DNA of 64,000 nt from Locusta migratoria (lineage: Eukaryota; Arthropoda; Insecta; Orthoptera; Acrididae): positions 111,507,297 to 111,571,296 of the forward strand of contig CM048750.1 in assembly GCA_026315105.1 (NCBI GenBank). The letters run 5' to 3'. The notes below the pieces were generated by a model, which saw only the letters and a program-made list of their open reading frames with translations, was not told the DNA's origin and did not search any database. Shown here piece after piece: positions 43,100-53,688 of this stretch. The stretch's first letter is position 1. The number at the start of each line of letters is the position of its first letter. A program made the position numbers and the translations under genes.

Positions 43100-46000
43100 C
43101 CCACTCAGGAGCTCAGCAGTAATTTTATGAGTACGGGCAAGGAGAACCCGGGGTCCTGAACCGTGGGCTGTGTCGCGCCAACAGTCCACTACACCGTAAG
43201 CACTCTGCATGCTTCAGCAACCATCGTTTGCGCGACGATGGAACTTTGTATGCTTCAGAGCTCGGGGATCTCAGCTTAATCGCAAAAAAGAAAAAAAAAA
43301 AAAAAAAGAAAAAAACCCTCAATCTCAATGTGTGCTACGTGCCGAGGAGGTGCGTCGCTGTTGAGGTTGAACAGTCACTAGCGAGCAACCTCTGAGGAAC
43401 CTGCTGCACGTCAGTTGTATAAAGCTTAGCCAGGCAAGTGGGGCTCTACCTGGGTGGACCTTTAGATCCCTAGTTGCTCATGGGAACACCATGAAATGTT
43501 GCCAGACGTACAACCGGTGTCTCTAAGAGACCTGTTGGTCAAAGGTCTTCTCGCTCTTCTTTGACACCTGATGCCACTTCTGAGAAGCCCTCCGAACCCC
43601 TCAAACAAAAGGGGCGGTGAGAGGGAAGAGTAAAGAAGTCGAAGAAAAATGACTGAGGATCTTGCCCTTGCTGACCCCCAGAGTCGTTGATCTTGAAATC
43701 GTTAGGTTCACAATTGGCGGCAGCATGTGAAGTAACATGGAGTAACCTTTTTCTTTCATCATTCCAATCATGGCCTTTAAAGCCAATAACACCATCCTCC
43801 AGTGGAATTATGGTGGTTTTTTCCCCCCTGCTTAGCTGAGCTACGCCAACTCCTCAGCAGTTCACCTGTCTTTTGCATTGCCCTGCAAGATACTTGGTTT
43901 CCCATGATGCACACCCCTGCCTTACGAGGTTATAGGGGTTATTACTGTAATCACACAGATTATGACAAGGTTTGAGGTGGAGTCTGTATTTTTGTCCTCA
44001 CATCTGTCTACAGTGAATCTGTTCCCCTCCAAATGCCTTTAGAAGCTGTGGCAGTCAGGGTGAAGACTACAATTGATCTCAACATTTGCAGTGTATACCT
44101 GCCCCCAGATGGTGTAGTACCCCAACATGTCATGGCAGCACTCATTTCTCAGCTCCCCTCACCTTTCTTACTTTTGGGTGATTTCAAAGCCCACGACCTC
44201 CTGTAGGGGGTACTACGATTACTGGCTGTGGCAGAGATGTCGAGACTTTATTATCTCAGCTCGATCTCTGCATTTTAAATACCGGGGTCGCCACACATTT
44301 CATTGTGGCTCACGGCACTTACTCTGCTATTGATCTGTTAGTATGTAGCCCTGGCCTTTTACATCTGTCCACTTGAGAGTGCATGAGGACTTGAGTGGTA
44401 GTGACCACTTTCCAATATTTGTTTTACTACTGCTGCGACGATTTGCCCTCCAACAGATGTCACCATAGATGTGGTCACTGAAAGTCTCACTGCAGCCATT
44501 ATTTCTGCAGCTGAACATACAATCCCTAGCTCTTCTGGATCCCCCGGCAGAGGATTGTGCCCTGGTGGTCGCCAGAGATTGCTGAGGCTATTAGGGATTG
44601 CAGGCAAGCACTGCAGTGCCATAAGAGACACCCGTCCTTGAAGAACCTCATTGTGTTCAAGCAGCTCCGTGCACGACGATGTCTTTTAATTATGCGTCCT
44701 AAGCAGGAGTGTTGGGAATGGTACGTGTCCACTATTGGCACATGTACCTCTCCATCCCAGATTTGGGAGAAAATCGGATGCCTCTAAGGATACCAGAGTG
44801 CTTCAGGTGTGCCAGGGATTTCTATGAATGGAGGAGTTTGTACAGACCCGGATGCAATTGCTGAACACTATGCCCAGAGTTCTGCATCTGTGAATTCTCC
44901 GCCATCTTTCCATGCCATCAAAGAGTGTGAAGAACAGAGAGGCGACTGTCCTTCTTGACCCCGCAGACTGGAATTGCACAATACTCCATTCAGTGAATGG
45001 GAGTTCCTCAGTGCCCTTGCACACAGTCCTGACACCACCCTTGGGCTAGATTGCATTCATAACCAGATGCTGAAACACCTGTCTGTGTATTTTCAATTGC
45101 ATCTGGAACGATGGTGTCTTCCCGTCGCAGTGGTGAGAAAGTATTATCGTGCCAGTGCTTAAGCTAGGCAAAAACCCATGCGATTTGGATAGCTACTGAC
45201 CCATCAGCCTCACCCATGTTCTTTGCAAACTGCTGGAACATATGGTGAGCCGGCGGCTGTGCAGTGTGCTGGGTACTTGAGTCTGGAGGCCTACTGGCTC
45301 CATGCCAGGGCAGTTTCCATCAAGGCCGCTCCACCACAGATAACCTCGTTTACTTGGAGTCCTGTATCCGTACAGCCTTTGTCCGACATAAACATCTTGT
45401 TGCAGTGTGTTGTGACTTGTGAAAGGCCTACGATACAACATGGAGACATCACATGAATGGGGTCTCCGAGGCCAGCTCCCTATTTTTATACAAAACTTTT
45501 TAGCTGTCCGTACCTTTCATGTCCAAGTTGGTGCCTCCCGTAGCACCCCTCATGTGCAGGAAAATGGGCTTCCTCAGGGCTCTGTTTTGAGTGTCCCCCT
45601 ATTTTTAGTGGCCATTAACAGCTTAGCGACAGCTGTTGGGTTGTCAGTATCCCCTTATCCCCTTCCCTCTCTGCTGACTTCTGCATCTCTTTTAGCTCCT
45701 CTAGCACGTAGATTACAGGAAACCATTTGGAAGGCGCAGTCCTGCTATCTTGCCCATGGCTTTCAGCTCTCTCCTGTGAAGACCAGTGTTATGCACTTCT
45801 ACCAGCATTGGATGGTTCATCCAGAGCACAAACTTTATCTCAACAACCACCTACTAGAGGTCGTCGATACTCACAGGTTTTTAGGGCTTGTCTTTGACTC
45901 TTGGCTGACATGGCTCTCCCACATTCGTCAGCTGAAACAAAAGTGCTGGTGTTATCTGAATGTTCTCCGCCACCTGGGCCACATGACCTGGAGTGCTGAT

Positions 46001-46590
46001 CACTCCACAGTGTTGCGGATATACCAAGCTCTGTTGCAGTCCCATCTCGATTTTAGATGCCTAGTCTTCAGTTCAGCCTCCCCCTCTGAATTGTGCTTGC
46101 TAAACCCCATTTACTATTGTGGGGTTTGCATCGTGACGTGTGCCTTCCGCACCAGTCCCACGAACAGTTTATTTGTGGAGGCTGGGGTCCCACCTCTGCG
46201 GATCCGTCGCCAGCAACTGCTCGCAGTCTATGCTGCTCATGTCCATAGCTTGCCTGGCTATCCGAACCAATGTTTGCTTTTCTCGCATGGTCTTCCATCC
46301 TCAACAACAGCGACCCCGTTCAGGCCACATGAATGCCTTTCGTGTCCAGTCCCTTATGTTGGAACTAGAGTCTTTCCCTGTACCATCTCCGTATCAGGCC
46401 CATACGCGTACACCTCCATGCTGCGTACTGAGGTCACGTTCATGGCTGAACTAGGCCAACTAGGCCCAAAGACTCAGTTCTTTGCTGTTGTTGCAGAGTA
46501 CACTAGATATGACATAGTCTATATGGACGGTTCATTGGTTGATGGTTGTGTTGGCTTTGCCTGTGTGTCCGAATCACATTCTGCTGTGAG
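43100..46590 (+). mobile_element. second I-group LINE copy, 5' end kept, 3' end lost
   Basis: Starts with the same leader as 33569 and keeps the 5' UTR (to about 43490), where an A-rich tract (43285-43317) has expanded. Most of ORF1 is deleted. The endonuclease begins near 43776 (NNTILQWNYGGFF). The RT is readable in pieces: AYD-type motif A near 45425, NGLPQGSVLS near 45560-45590, and a long frame 45419-46699 with HRFLGLVFDSWLTWLSHIRQ. RNase H starts at YMDGSLVDGCVGFA (46520), and homology stops near 46590. Many substitutions against copy 1. Unlike target-primed truncation, the missing end is the 3' end. Confidence 0.88.
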
Positions 46591-46594
46591 GGGA

Positions 46595-47088
46595 TTGGAG
46601 GAGAGGGGGAAGCAGAGGAAGGTTGCCACAATCACTATGCGATCTTGCTGCCCCCCCCCCCCTCCCTCCTATTTCATTACTGCACAGTGTGATGTGTAGT
46701 GTGGCAGCCGGAGACGACGATTGTGTGACTGTGAAGTATGATTGTGTGATTGGTCTCTTTTCTGAAAAAGGCTAATGGCTGATTGCTTAAATGTTGTTTG
46801 TGCATATCTTTTGTGTGTGCCTATCTGAGCTCCTAGTATGTCTTTGCGATGAGTTGTAAACTTTCCTTATTATATTGCTGTTTATAGTTACATAACTATT
46901 TAACAGTTCCAAAGAAAACTGGTGATGCCAGATGTGAATGGTATTGAGCAATTGCTTTGATAAGTCATGATTGCAAAATACTGACACAAATGATTTAAAT
47001 AAGACTGGAAACATGAGTAGAAGCTTAAGTCAGAGATAATCAATTGTATTCCAAAGAAATATAAAATCACACAAGGTAATTCTTAGAA
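46595..47088. other. foldback family 2 fragment and spacer
   Basis: A C-run at 46650-46661 is followed by wording of foldback family 2 in the plus direction (GATTGTGTGATTGG, TTCTGAAAAAGGC, GATGAGTTGTAAACTTTCCT) up to about 46880. After that nothing is recognised. Confidence 0.45.
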
Positions 47089-47090
47089 TA

Positions 47091-48504
47091 CAGTAAAACT
47101 TCTGAATAACGGACACCAATGGGGAAAATAAAACTGTCCGCTTTTAAGAAGTGTCCGCTGTTAAGAAAAGGATAAAATAAAAGATAGTAAACTATCGTTA
47201 ATCCGAAATAATCGGTATGATGTCCGGTTCAGATAATGAAAATCTCGGATAAAGCCAAAGTCTCTTGTTTTCACACGTGAAACACACCAAATTGCGTCAA
47301 TACTTAAGTATGATCGTAAAACGTGCGAATGCCATGCTGCTTCTTGAACCGATCCAAGTATGATCGTAAAACATGCGAATGCCACGCTGCTTCTTGAACT
47401 GATCCAGCCAGCCCTAATTTCCAAGGAATTCTTACTCCTTTCCTTCAATGAGCTCATAAAAAGTCATTGCTTTTTGACGAAGTAGAGGACCTTAACTAGC
47501 ATGCCTTTGGCTCTTATTTGTTCATGCCACAAAAATAAAACCTCTTCTAACTGAGGATGTGAACCTTTTCTCATTCTTTTTTGAGATTTCATTGCGCTGC
47601 TGACACTTGAATGGAACAAAATGTTCAAATTTCTGATCAGTTTGTTTTTCAGTCAGTAATCGCACTCATACCGACGTTCAAATCCGCAGTAACTTTCGCG
47701 GGTGGCTCAGCAGCGTGAATTTTCTGCGAAGTGCGAAGGTTTTGTTACAAAGAGATCACATTCTTTTTTTGTTTCGCGCCTGTATTCAGCTTTTTTTTCT
47801 TTTTTTACTGGCACTAGGATGATTCTTTTTTGGTATTTGGCCCCTTTTATCTCTGGAAATTTTAAACCAAGTAGCGCGAGCACAAAACTTGAAATCTAAA
47901 ACACACAGACGAACGACAAGACAACACTCAAGACACATTAGACAAAGCTTTTGACTTTTGAAACCAGGCTGTGGCAGCCATCTAACGAAAACATTCGATA
48001 CACCTATCACCTCTCCCCTGTTCTACCCAAACGCACGCTGCAACACAACAGTGCGTTGTCAACTATTGAGCGCTTGGCTTCGTCTGATGTACCGACAACA
48101 GGCGGAAAGAGTTTGGCACTGCACTCTTATTGTCTGTTTCCGTCCGGCATGAACCAGTACTGTACATACTGTACTTCCAAGACTTGCCAATAGATGGCAA
48201 TGTCATGAAACCACGCAATACAAACAAGAAACACGCTAAATCTTCAATCAACACACAGTAGAATTGACGAGACTGAGACTTTTAACATGCAAGAGAGCAC
48301 TGATTCTTTCACGCTGTCCGTTATTTGGAAGTTTTGATTGTTGTTGGAGGACATATTAAGGCGTCCATGTCCGTTATTGAGAATGTCCGCTATTTGGAAT
48401 AATTTTAGCATCAGGGCTAACGTTGTGTTGCAGGGGAATTTTAAAATGTCCGCTATTGAGAGGAGTCCGCTATTGGGAAGTGTCCATTAAGGGAAGTTTT
48501 ACTG
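47091..48504. mobile_element. pogo/Tigger-like DNA transposon, non-autonomous
   Basis: Inverted ends CAGTAAAACTTC (from 47091 and, complemented, ending 48504) are flanked by TA (47089-47090 and 48505-48506). Subterminal repeats of GTCCGCT-TTAAGAA / GTCCGCTATTGAGA wording occur on both sides. This is the known style of Tigger/pogo termini (CAGTAAAACC-TCTGTATAACGGAC). 1,414 bp with no recognised transposase. A 50-bp tandem duplication lies at 47307-47406. Confidence 0.8.
47307..47406. repeat. 50-bp tandem duplication inside the pogo-like element
   Basis: Two adjacent units beginning AAGTATGATCGTAAAACGTG and AAGTATGATCGTAAAACATG, differing at a few positions. Confidence 0.85.
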
Positions 48505-48509
48505 TATAT

Positions 48510-49245
48510 GGTTTTAGGCAAGACAAAATCATGTTTACAATATTTGTAGACTTAGTCAAAGTTTTTGATAATATCAACTGGGATAAACACTTTCTGTCGT
48601 TAGCAGGGAGTGAAAAGTTATTTGTAGCTTATTAGAGAAACCAGATGGCAAATAAAAGAGTCAGCATGCATGAAAGGGAAGTGATGGTTGCGGAGTGAGA
48701 GAGACAATTTTGTAGCCTACCCGTAGTGTAATTCAATATCGTTATTGAAAAAGCAGTAAAGGAAGCCAAAAAGAAATTTGGAAAGGAAGTAAAAAATCTC
48801 ATGATGAACAAATAAAAACTTTCAGGGTTGCTGGAGATATTTTAATTCCAACAGAGGCAGCAAATGACTTTGAAGAGCAACTAAATGAAATGTATATTAT
48901 TGTGAATGAAGGTTATAAGTTGAACATAAACAAAAGCAAAACAAGAATAATGATTGTAGTTTTAATAAATTAGTTAATCCAGATGGAATTAAATTAGTAA
49001 ATAACACACAATAGTTTTGCTATTTGAGCATTAAAATAGTACATCCAAAGGATAGAGGCAGTACCAAGAAAAATATTTCTGAATAAAGGAAGTTTGTTAA
49101 TACAGAATATAAATACAAGTTTAAGTCCAAAAATTGGTGCTCAATAGAAATGGGAGAGCTGAAAGGTGGGAAGAATATATACAGATGCTCTACAAAGGAA
49201 ATGAACGTTGTGACAATATTGTTGGAAGGGAAGAGGGAATAGATG
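48510..49245 (+). mobile_element. RTE-like LINE remnant (RT core)
   Basis: Plus-strand pieces: motif-A-like FVDLVKVFDNINWDK (near 48550), then VLFNIV-like and IEKAVKEAKKKFGKEVKN (near 48745-48800), then NINKSKTRI-like wording near 48930. Stops throughout. It begins immediately after the pogo element's right TA. Confidence 0.65.
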
Positions 49246-50000
49246 AATTTAAATAGGAGATACTATACTGATAGTTGAATTTGACAGAACATTAAAAGAC
49301 CTAAGTCAATACAAGGCCCATGGAGTAGAAAACATTCCCTCAGAGCTACTGATGTCTGTGGGAGAGCCAGCTGTGACAAAACTTTCTCACCTGGTGTCCA
49401 ACATATATGACAGTTGAAATACCCTCAGACTACAAGAAAACTGTAATGATCCTCATTCCAAAGAAAGCATGGGCAGACAGGTGTGAAAATTACAGAACCA
49501 TCAGTTTAATAAGTCATGGTAGCAACATTCTAACATGAATTATTTTCAGAAGAAGGAAAAAATTGGTAGAAGCTGACTTAGGGAAGATCAGTTTGGATTT
49601 AGGAGAATGTAGGGATATGTGAGGAAATACTGAGAATGTAGGAATATGTGAGGAAATACTGACCTTACTTCTTACCTTAGATTAAGGAAAGGCAACTCTA
49701 CATTTCTAGCTTTTGTCAACTTAGAGAACGCTTTTGACTATGTTGATTTGAATACACTTTTCAAATTCTGAAGTCAGCAGGGGTAAAATATAGAGAATGG
49801 ACTTTATTTACAACTTTAACAGAAACTAGACAGTAGTTATTAGAGTCGAAGAGCGTGAAAGGGAAGCATTTGTCGGAAAAGGAATAAGACAGGCTTGTAG
49901 CCTTTCCCATGTACGTGTAACATTATGTCTTCATCTATGTGTAAGGAATGTGTGCTATAATGTTTACCATACACTTTAGTTACACCCTGAAGTTCTGTGT
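49246..50000 (+). mobile_element. RTE-like LINE remnant (palm entry)
   Basis: A second copy with the order LKDLSQYKAHGVENIPSELL (near 49290-49350), a PKK-ADRCENYR-ISL-SH region near 49460-49520, then a FVNLENAFDYVD-type motif A near 49715-49745. Stops and an internal near-duplication (GTAGGGATATGTGAGGAAAT at 49610 and again at 49635) are present. Confidence 0.7.
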
Positions 50001-50049
50001 ACACGCACTGTATACATTGCTGCAAATTTTCACAATTAATTAAATACTG

Positions 50050-51090
50050 TCGACAATAAGTAGTCCATATTTTAATATAAAAAATATGACAATAAGTAGC
50101 AGCTCTCGGTAAAGATGATTATTGAGCTGCCGACAGGCACGTAGAAAAGACAATCACATTCAAATTTTTGCTTAGATGTGAGTCAACAGCTGTAATATAC
50201 TTAAAAAATTGCATAGTCAACAATCAGCTGTTTATTGTATTTAAAACTTTACCAGATAATATCCAAAACTGGTAAAGTTTTAAATATAATAAACAGCTGA
50301 TGGTTGACTATGCATTTTTTTAAACAGTCACATTCACACAACTTACTATAAGTTTTCAATCACAGCATTCATGTTCTGCACATGATTGAAGAGCTACTTC
50401 TTGGTGGGAATGTGAGATGCAACTTGAAATGCAGAATGGGGGGGGGGGGGGGGCAAATGTTTGATACAGAGGGTGGAGGGTGTTACAGTGAGAGAAATGA
50501 AAGGTGGTACCCAGTTGGGAAAGAGTCATCAGTTTGGTGGAAGGGGACTGTTAGGTGTGAGATATTTGGGTAATAGGTTACCGTAGGTGGAAACAAGGAT
50601 GGCTGTGGACCTAAGGTAACCTATCATTCCTACACCTCTTGCCTAACAGATCGTCTCCCCCCTCACCCATTCCCCACCTTCTTCGACCTACACCTTCTCC
50701 CAATGTTTGTCTTTCTCCCACCCATGTACCATCTTTTTCATCTCCCCTTCTGTTCTTTCCCCTCCAACTCCCTGTCCCTTTACTGCATTCCTATCTGCAT
50801 CTCACATTTCTGTTCTTAGCTATTAGTACCTTTACAATCCACCAGATGGTGTGGAGCATTCTATCCCCACCTTTCCCTGCATCCTTCCACCTTCTCTCCA
50901 CATTCATTGTTATAGACAGTCAGGTGGTAATGGCCATGTTTGCATTAGTTGTGCCAGAGATATTGTGTAAATGTATGTATGCTTTTTTCCTGATGAAGGC
51001 TGTGGCTGAAAATTAAAGTGTGTGAATGTGATTGTTTTTTCTACATGCCTTTTACAGTTTATTGATTGTATAATGACTTGCTACCTATCC
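50050..51090. repeat. foldback repeat, family 2
   Basis: Left border GAGCTGCCGACAGGCACGTA (50130) and right border TTTTCTACATGCC (51035) in inverted orientation. Inner arms also pair partially (GGGAATGTGAGATGC at 50406 with its counterpart near 50795-50810). A G-run at 50440-50453. The interior is C/T-rich on the right. No protein recognised; the 125-codon frame 50639-51016 is low-complexity. Confidence 0.6.
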
Positions 51091-51327
51091 AAATATTTTT
51101 AATATTACTGAGCTGTATAAAAATTACCATCTTAAACTAAAAGTGAAAGTTAAACTACTTTCTTTTCATGAGAATTATTTTTTGAAATTAAATGATAAAA
51201 TTGAAATATTTTAAAGCACCTGAGATCATCAACTTTCTGTTCCTAAAGTGACCTTTAGGCATTCCATTTATTGTGGTATTAATAATTTATATTTATGTTT
51301 TTGTTTTTTTGTTTTTAATTATCAAAG

Positions 51328-51541
51328 GGAATATGACTCAGATGATATTGCGTCTAATGAAGGAAGTTTGGGAGAAACTGAAGAGAAAGAAGATGAAAAT
51401 GATGAGATTCGGAGCCTTCCTGGCTCTGAATTGACCTTTGGTGAAGAGGAAACAAAGTCACGATTTACAAACTACTCGATGTCTAGTTCTGTTATTCGAC
51501 GTAACGATCAGTTAACATTATTAGATGGGAGATTTGAGAAA
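51328..51541 (+). CDS. LTV1: LTV1 exon 6 (residues 189-260)
   Basis: The first base completes the codon split at 31235. Then comes an acidic linker (EYDSDDIASNEGSLGETEEK and further Glu/Asp) followed by the conserved FGEEETKSRFTNYSMSSSVI and RRNDQLTLLDGRFEK block (human LTV1: EETKSRFTEYSMTSSVMRRNEQLTLHDERFEK). The acceptor is ATCAAAG (51321-51327) after a T-rich tract, and the donor is AAA then GTAAGT (51542). Serine clusters here fall in the part that casein-kinase-type phosphorylation is reported to target in the family. The next intron is about 12.1 kb. Confidence 0.95.
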
Positions 51542-51734
51542 GTAAGTAGACTACAGTGTCTAAATAAACACCCACATAGAATGAAAATATCTTATATAGA
51601 GACTGCAAATATAACATAAAGCTTAATTTTGTAAGATACATATCCTGTTATTCACTGCACTCATTCTATTTTCAAGTTAATTCATATATTCACTTCATGG
51701 AACTAGTGCATCAAATTTCATTGTTGTTTAACAA

Positions 51735-51950
51735 TATAGTAATGAGGACAGTTTACAACTCACTGTAAAAACGGGACGACGAGCTGTGACAGGCACATAA
51801 AAAAATACTCACACATACAACACTTCAGCTATTGGCCATCTCCTTCCTCATGTGTGTGTCTTTTTTATGTGCCTTCACAGCTCGTCGTCGCGTCTTTGTG
51901 GTGAGTTGTAAACTGTCCTTATTACTATATTGTTAATTCCAACCTGGACT
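51735..51950. repeat. compact palindromic repeat, family 2
   Basis: Arms of about 85 bp (GGACAGTTTACAACTCACTG at 51749 facing its complement at 51901-51920; GACGACGAGCTGTGACAGGC facing its complement near 51875) with a short spacer near 51840. A terminal-repeat-only copy. Confidence 0.8.
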
Positions 51951-52099
51951 TTTCATTGTTGTCTACTTTTATATTTGTGGATCAGATCACACAACACAGA
52001 AATTTTTGCTCATTTTATGATCCAGAAAAGATTATCAAAACATATTCAATCTTGTATGATATGTGGATAAGTTAGGTGCTATGTCGTTAGCAATAAAAT

Positions 52100-52470
52100 G
52101 ATGAGTTTGTAGCTGTGATTTTCATTTTTTGAAATGTCCAATCTTTTCAAAACATAATATTGAATTGTTAATCAATACCAGTATATAAAGACATGTCATC
52201 ATTCGATGTTGTTGCGAAAAATCTCGGCCAACAAACATTGTCTGCCTGTGACTGTTCATGAAAATAGATAGTTTGTTGTTGGTCATTCCTACATAGAACA
52301 CTTCACAGTGCAGGCATGCCAGTTGGTAAATCACGTGGGTGCTATCGCAAGTGGCTCTGCCCTTTATTGTGTACACCTACCGGGTTACTGGACTGGAGTA
52401 AGTGGTGGTGGAAGGGTGCATAGGGCAGGTTTTACAATGGGGGCGGTTGCATGGATAGAAGCCTCTTTTC
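52100..52470 (-). mobile_element. Penelope-like fragment (minus), GIY-YIG start
   Basis: Minus frame 52122-52376 reads VIYQLACLHCEVFYVGMTNN and KLSIFMNSHRQT, the first half of a GIY-YIG nuclease (IYQL for GIY, YVG for YIG). An R-to-F change sits in the SI-MN-H segment. The right end switches to a 3' terminal sequence at 52463. Confidence 0.75.
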
Positions 52471-52640
52471 CTGAAGAAGCTACCAGCTGTGACGAAAGCT
52501 TGTGAGTGTGTTTGTGTGTGATGCACGGGCCTGTGCTTTTGGGTAAGTCATCCAATTTCTATTTTTTATTTAAATTTATCCCACCAGGAAAGTTTCCTTA
52601 AAGTCTAGAAGGAAACTATCCTAGTGGGATAAACAAATAT
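52463..52640. repeat. Penelope-like tail-to-tail junction
   Basis: Plus-oriented terminal sequence (CCTGAAGAAGCTACCAGC, 52470) runs to a palindromic centre near 52600 (ATCCCACCAGGAAAGTTTCC facing GGAAACTATCCTAGTGGGAT) and continues as a minus-oriented copy. The same junction is seen at 39812-39905. Confidence 0.75.
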
Positions 52641-53480
52641 AAAAAATAGAAAACGGGTGACTTACCCAAAAGGACTGGCTCGTCGATAGACACAAATAAA
52701 AATAAAAATCACACTCAAAACACACTTACAAGCTTTCGCCACCAGTGGCAGCTTCTTCAGGAAAAAGAGGAAAAAAGGGGAGGAGAAAGGGAAGGATATG
52801 GGTTTTAAGGAAGTGGAAAAGAAGTCATTCCAATCCCAGGAGTGGAAGGACTTACCTTAGGGAACAAAAAGGAAGGTAGACAAATACACACACACTCACA
52901 AATATCCAAACGCAAACACACCTAGACAGACATTTGTAAAAAGCAAAAAAGTTGGACAGAGATACCACTTGAGGCAGAGGCTCTGTCCACAGAACCGAGG
53001 CAAAGATACTAAAGATGGTGGGCGGGAATATGAATTTAGCGGAGGTTGAGACCAGGTGGGCAATGGGAGGAGAGAATAAGCTGAAGGGCAAGTTCCCATC
53101 TCCGGAGTTCTGAAAGGTTGGTGTCAGTGGGAAGTATCCAGATAACCCGGACGGTGTAACACTGCGCCAAGGTGTTCTGGCCGTGCCCCAAGGCGTGTTT
53201 AGCCACAGCGTGATCCTCATTACCAACAAACACTGTCTGCCTGTGACCATTCATGCGAATGGACAGTTTGTTGCTGGTCATTCCCACATAGAACGCTTCA
53301 CAGTGCAGGCATGTCAGTTGGTAAATCACTTGGGTGCTGTGGCAGGTGGCTCTGCCCTTTATTGTGTACACCTTCCGGGTTACTGGACTGGAGTAAGTGG
53401 TGGTGGAAGGGTGCATAGGGCAGGTTTTACAATGGGGGCGGTTGCATTGGTAGGAGCAGGTAGCATGCCCCACTTGCACT
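52641..53480 (-). mobile_element. Penelope-like element 3' part (minus), best preserved
   Basis: Minus strand from right to left: GIY-YIG domain, a spacer with GTTGAGACCAGG wording, and the 3' terminal sequence with GAAGAAGCTGCCACTGGTGG (near 52745). It matches the copy at 41145-41762. The RT region is absent (5' truncated near 53480). Confidence 0.8.
53036..53479 (-). CDS. GIY-YIG endonuclease end of a Penelope-like ORF
   Basis: 147 codons without a stop. An N-terminal cysteine-containing linker (CSYQCNRPHCKTCPMHPST) precedes VIYQLTCLHCEAFYVGMTSN, then KLSIRMNGHRQTVF, then AVAKHALGHGQN. This is the GIY-YIG nuclease fold typical of endonuclease-positive Penelope-like elements, where it nicks target DNA for reverse transcription. 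The catalytic Arg (in SIRMNGH) and the two Tyr-containing strands are present. The reverse-transcriptase part is truncated, so this is a relic ORF without its own start; the listed ATG is arbitrary. Confidence 0.7.
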   Translation of the reverse strand: MQVGHATCSYQCNRPHCKTCPMHPSTTTYSSPVTRKVYTIKGRATCHSTQVIYQLTCLHCEAFYVGMTSNKLSIRMNGHRQTVFVGNEDHAVAKHALGHGQNTLAQCYTVRVIWILPTDTNLSELRRWELALQLILSSHCPPGLNLR

Positions 53481-53688
53481 TTTCATATCTCAGACCTTTT
53501 CTAATTGTGTAACAAAATAGACATCTGGAGATTTGTGTGATGCAATTTTGTTTAGTGATGTGACTGCTCATTTACTTTTGAATGACAGGAATTTTGAAGA
53601 GTTAATGTTGCGTGAATCGAGAGAGGTAATATTAAATGTACCACACAATTTGCAGTGGGGTAACCAAAACATATAATGACTGTACTAT

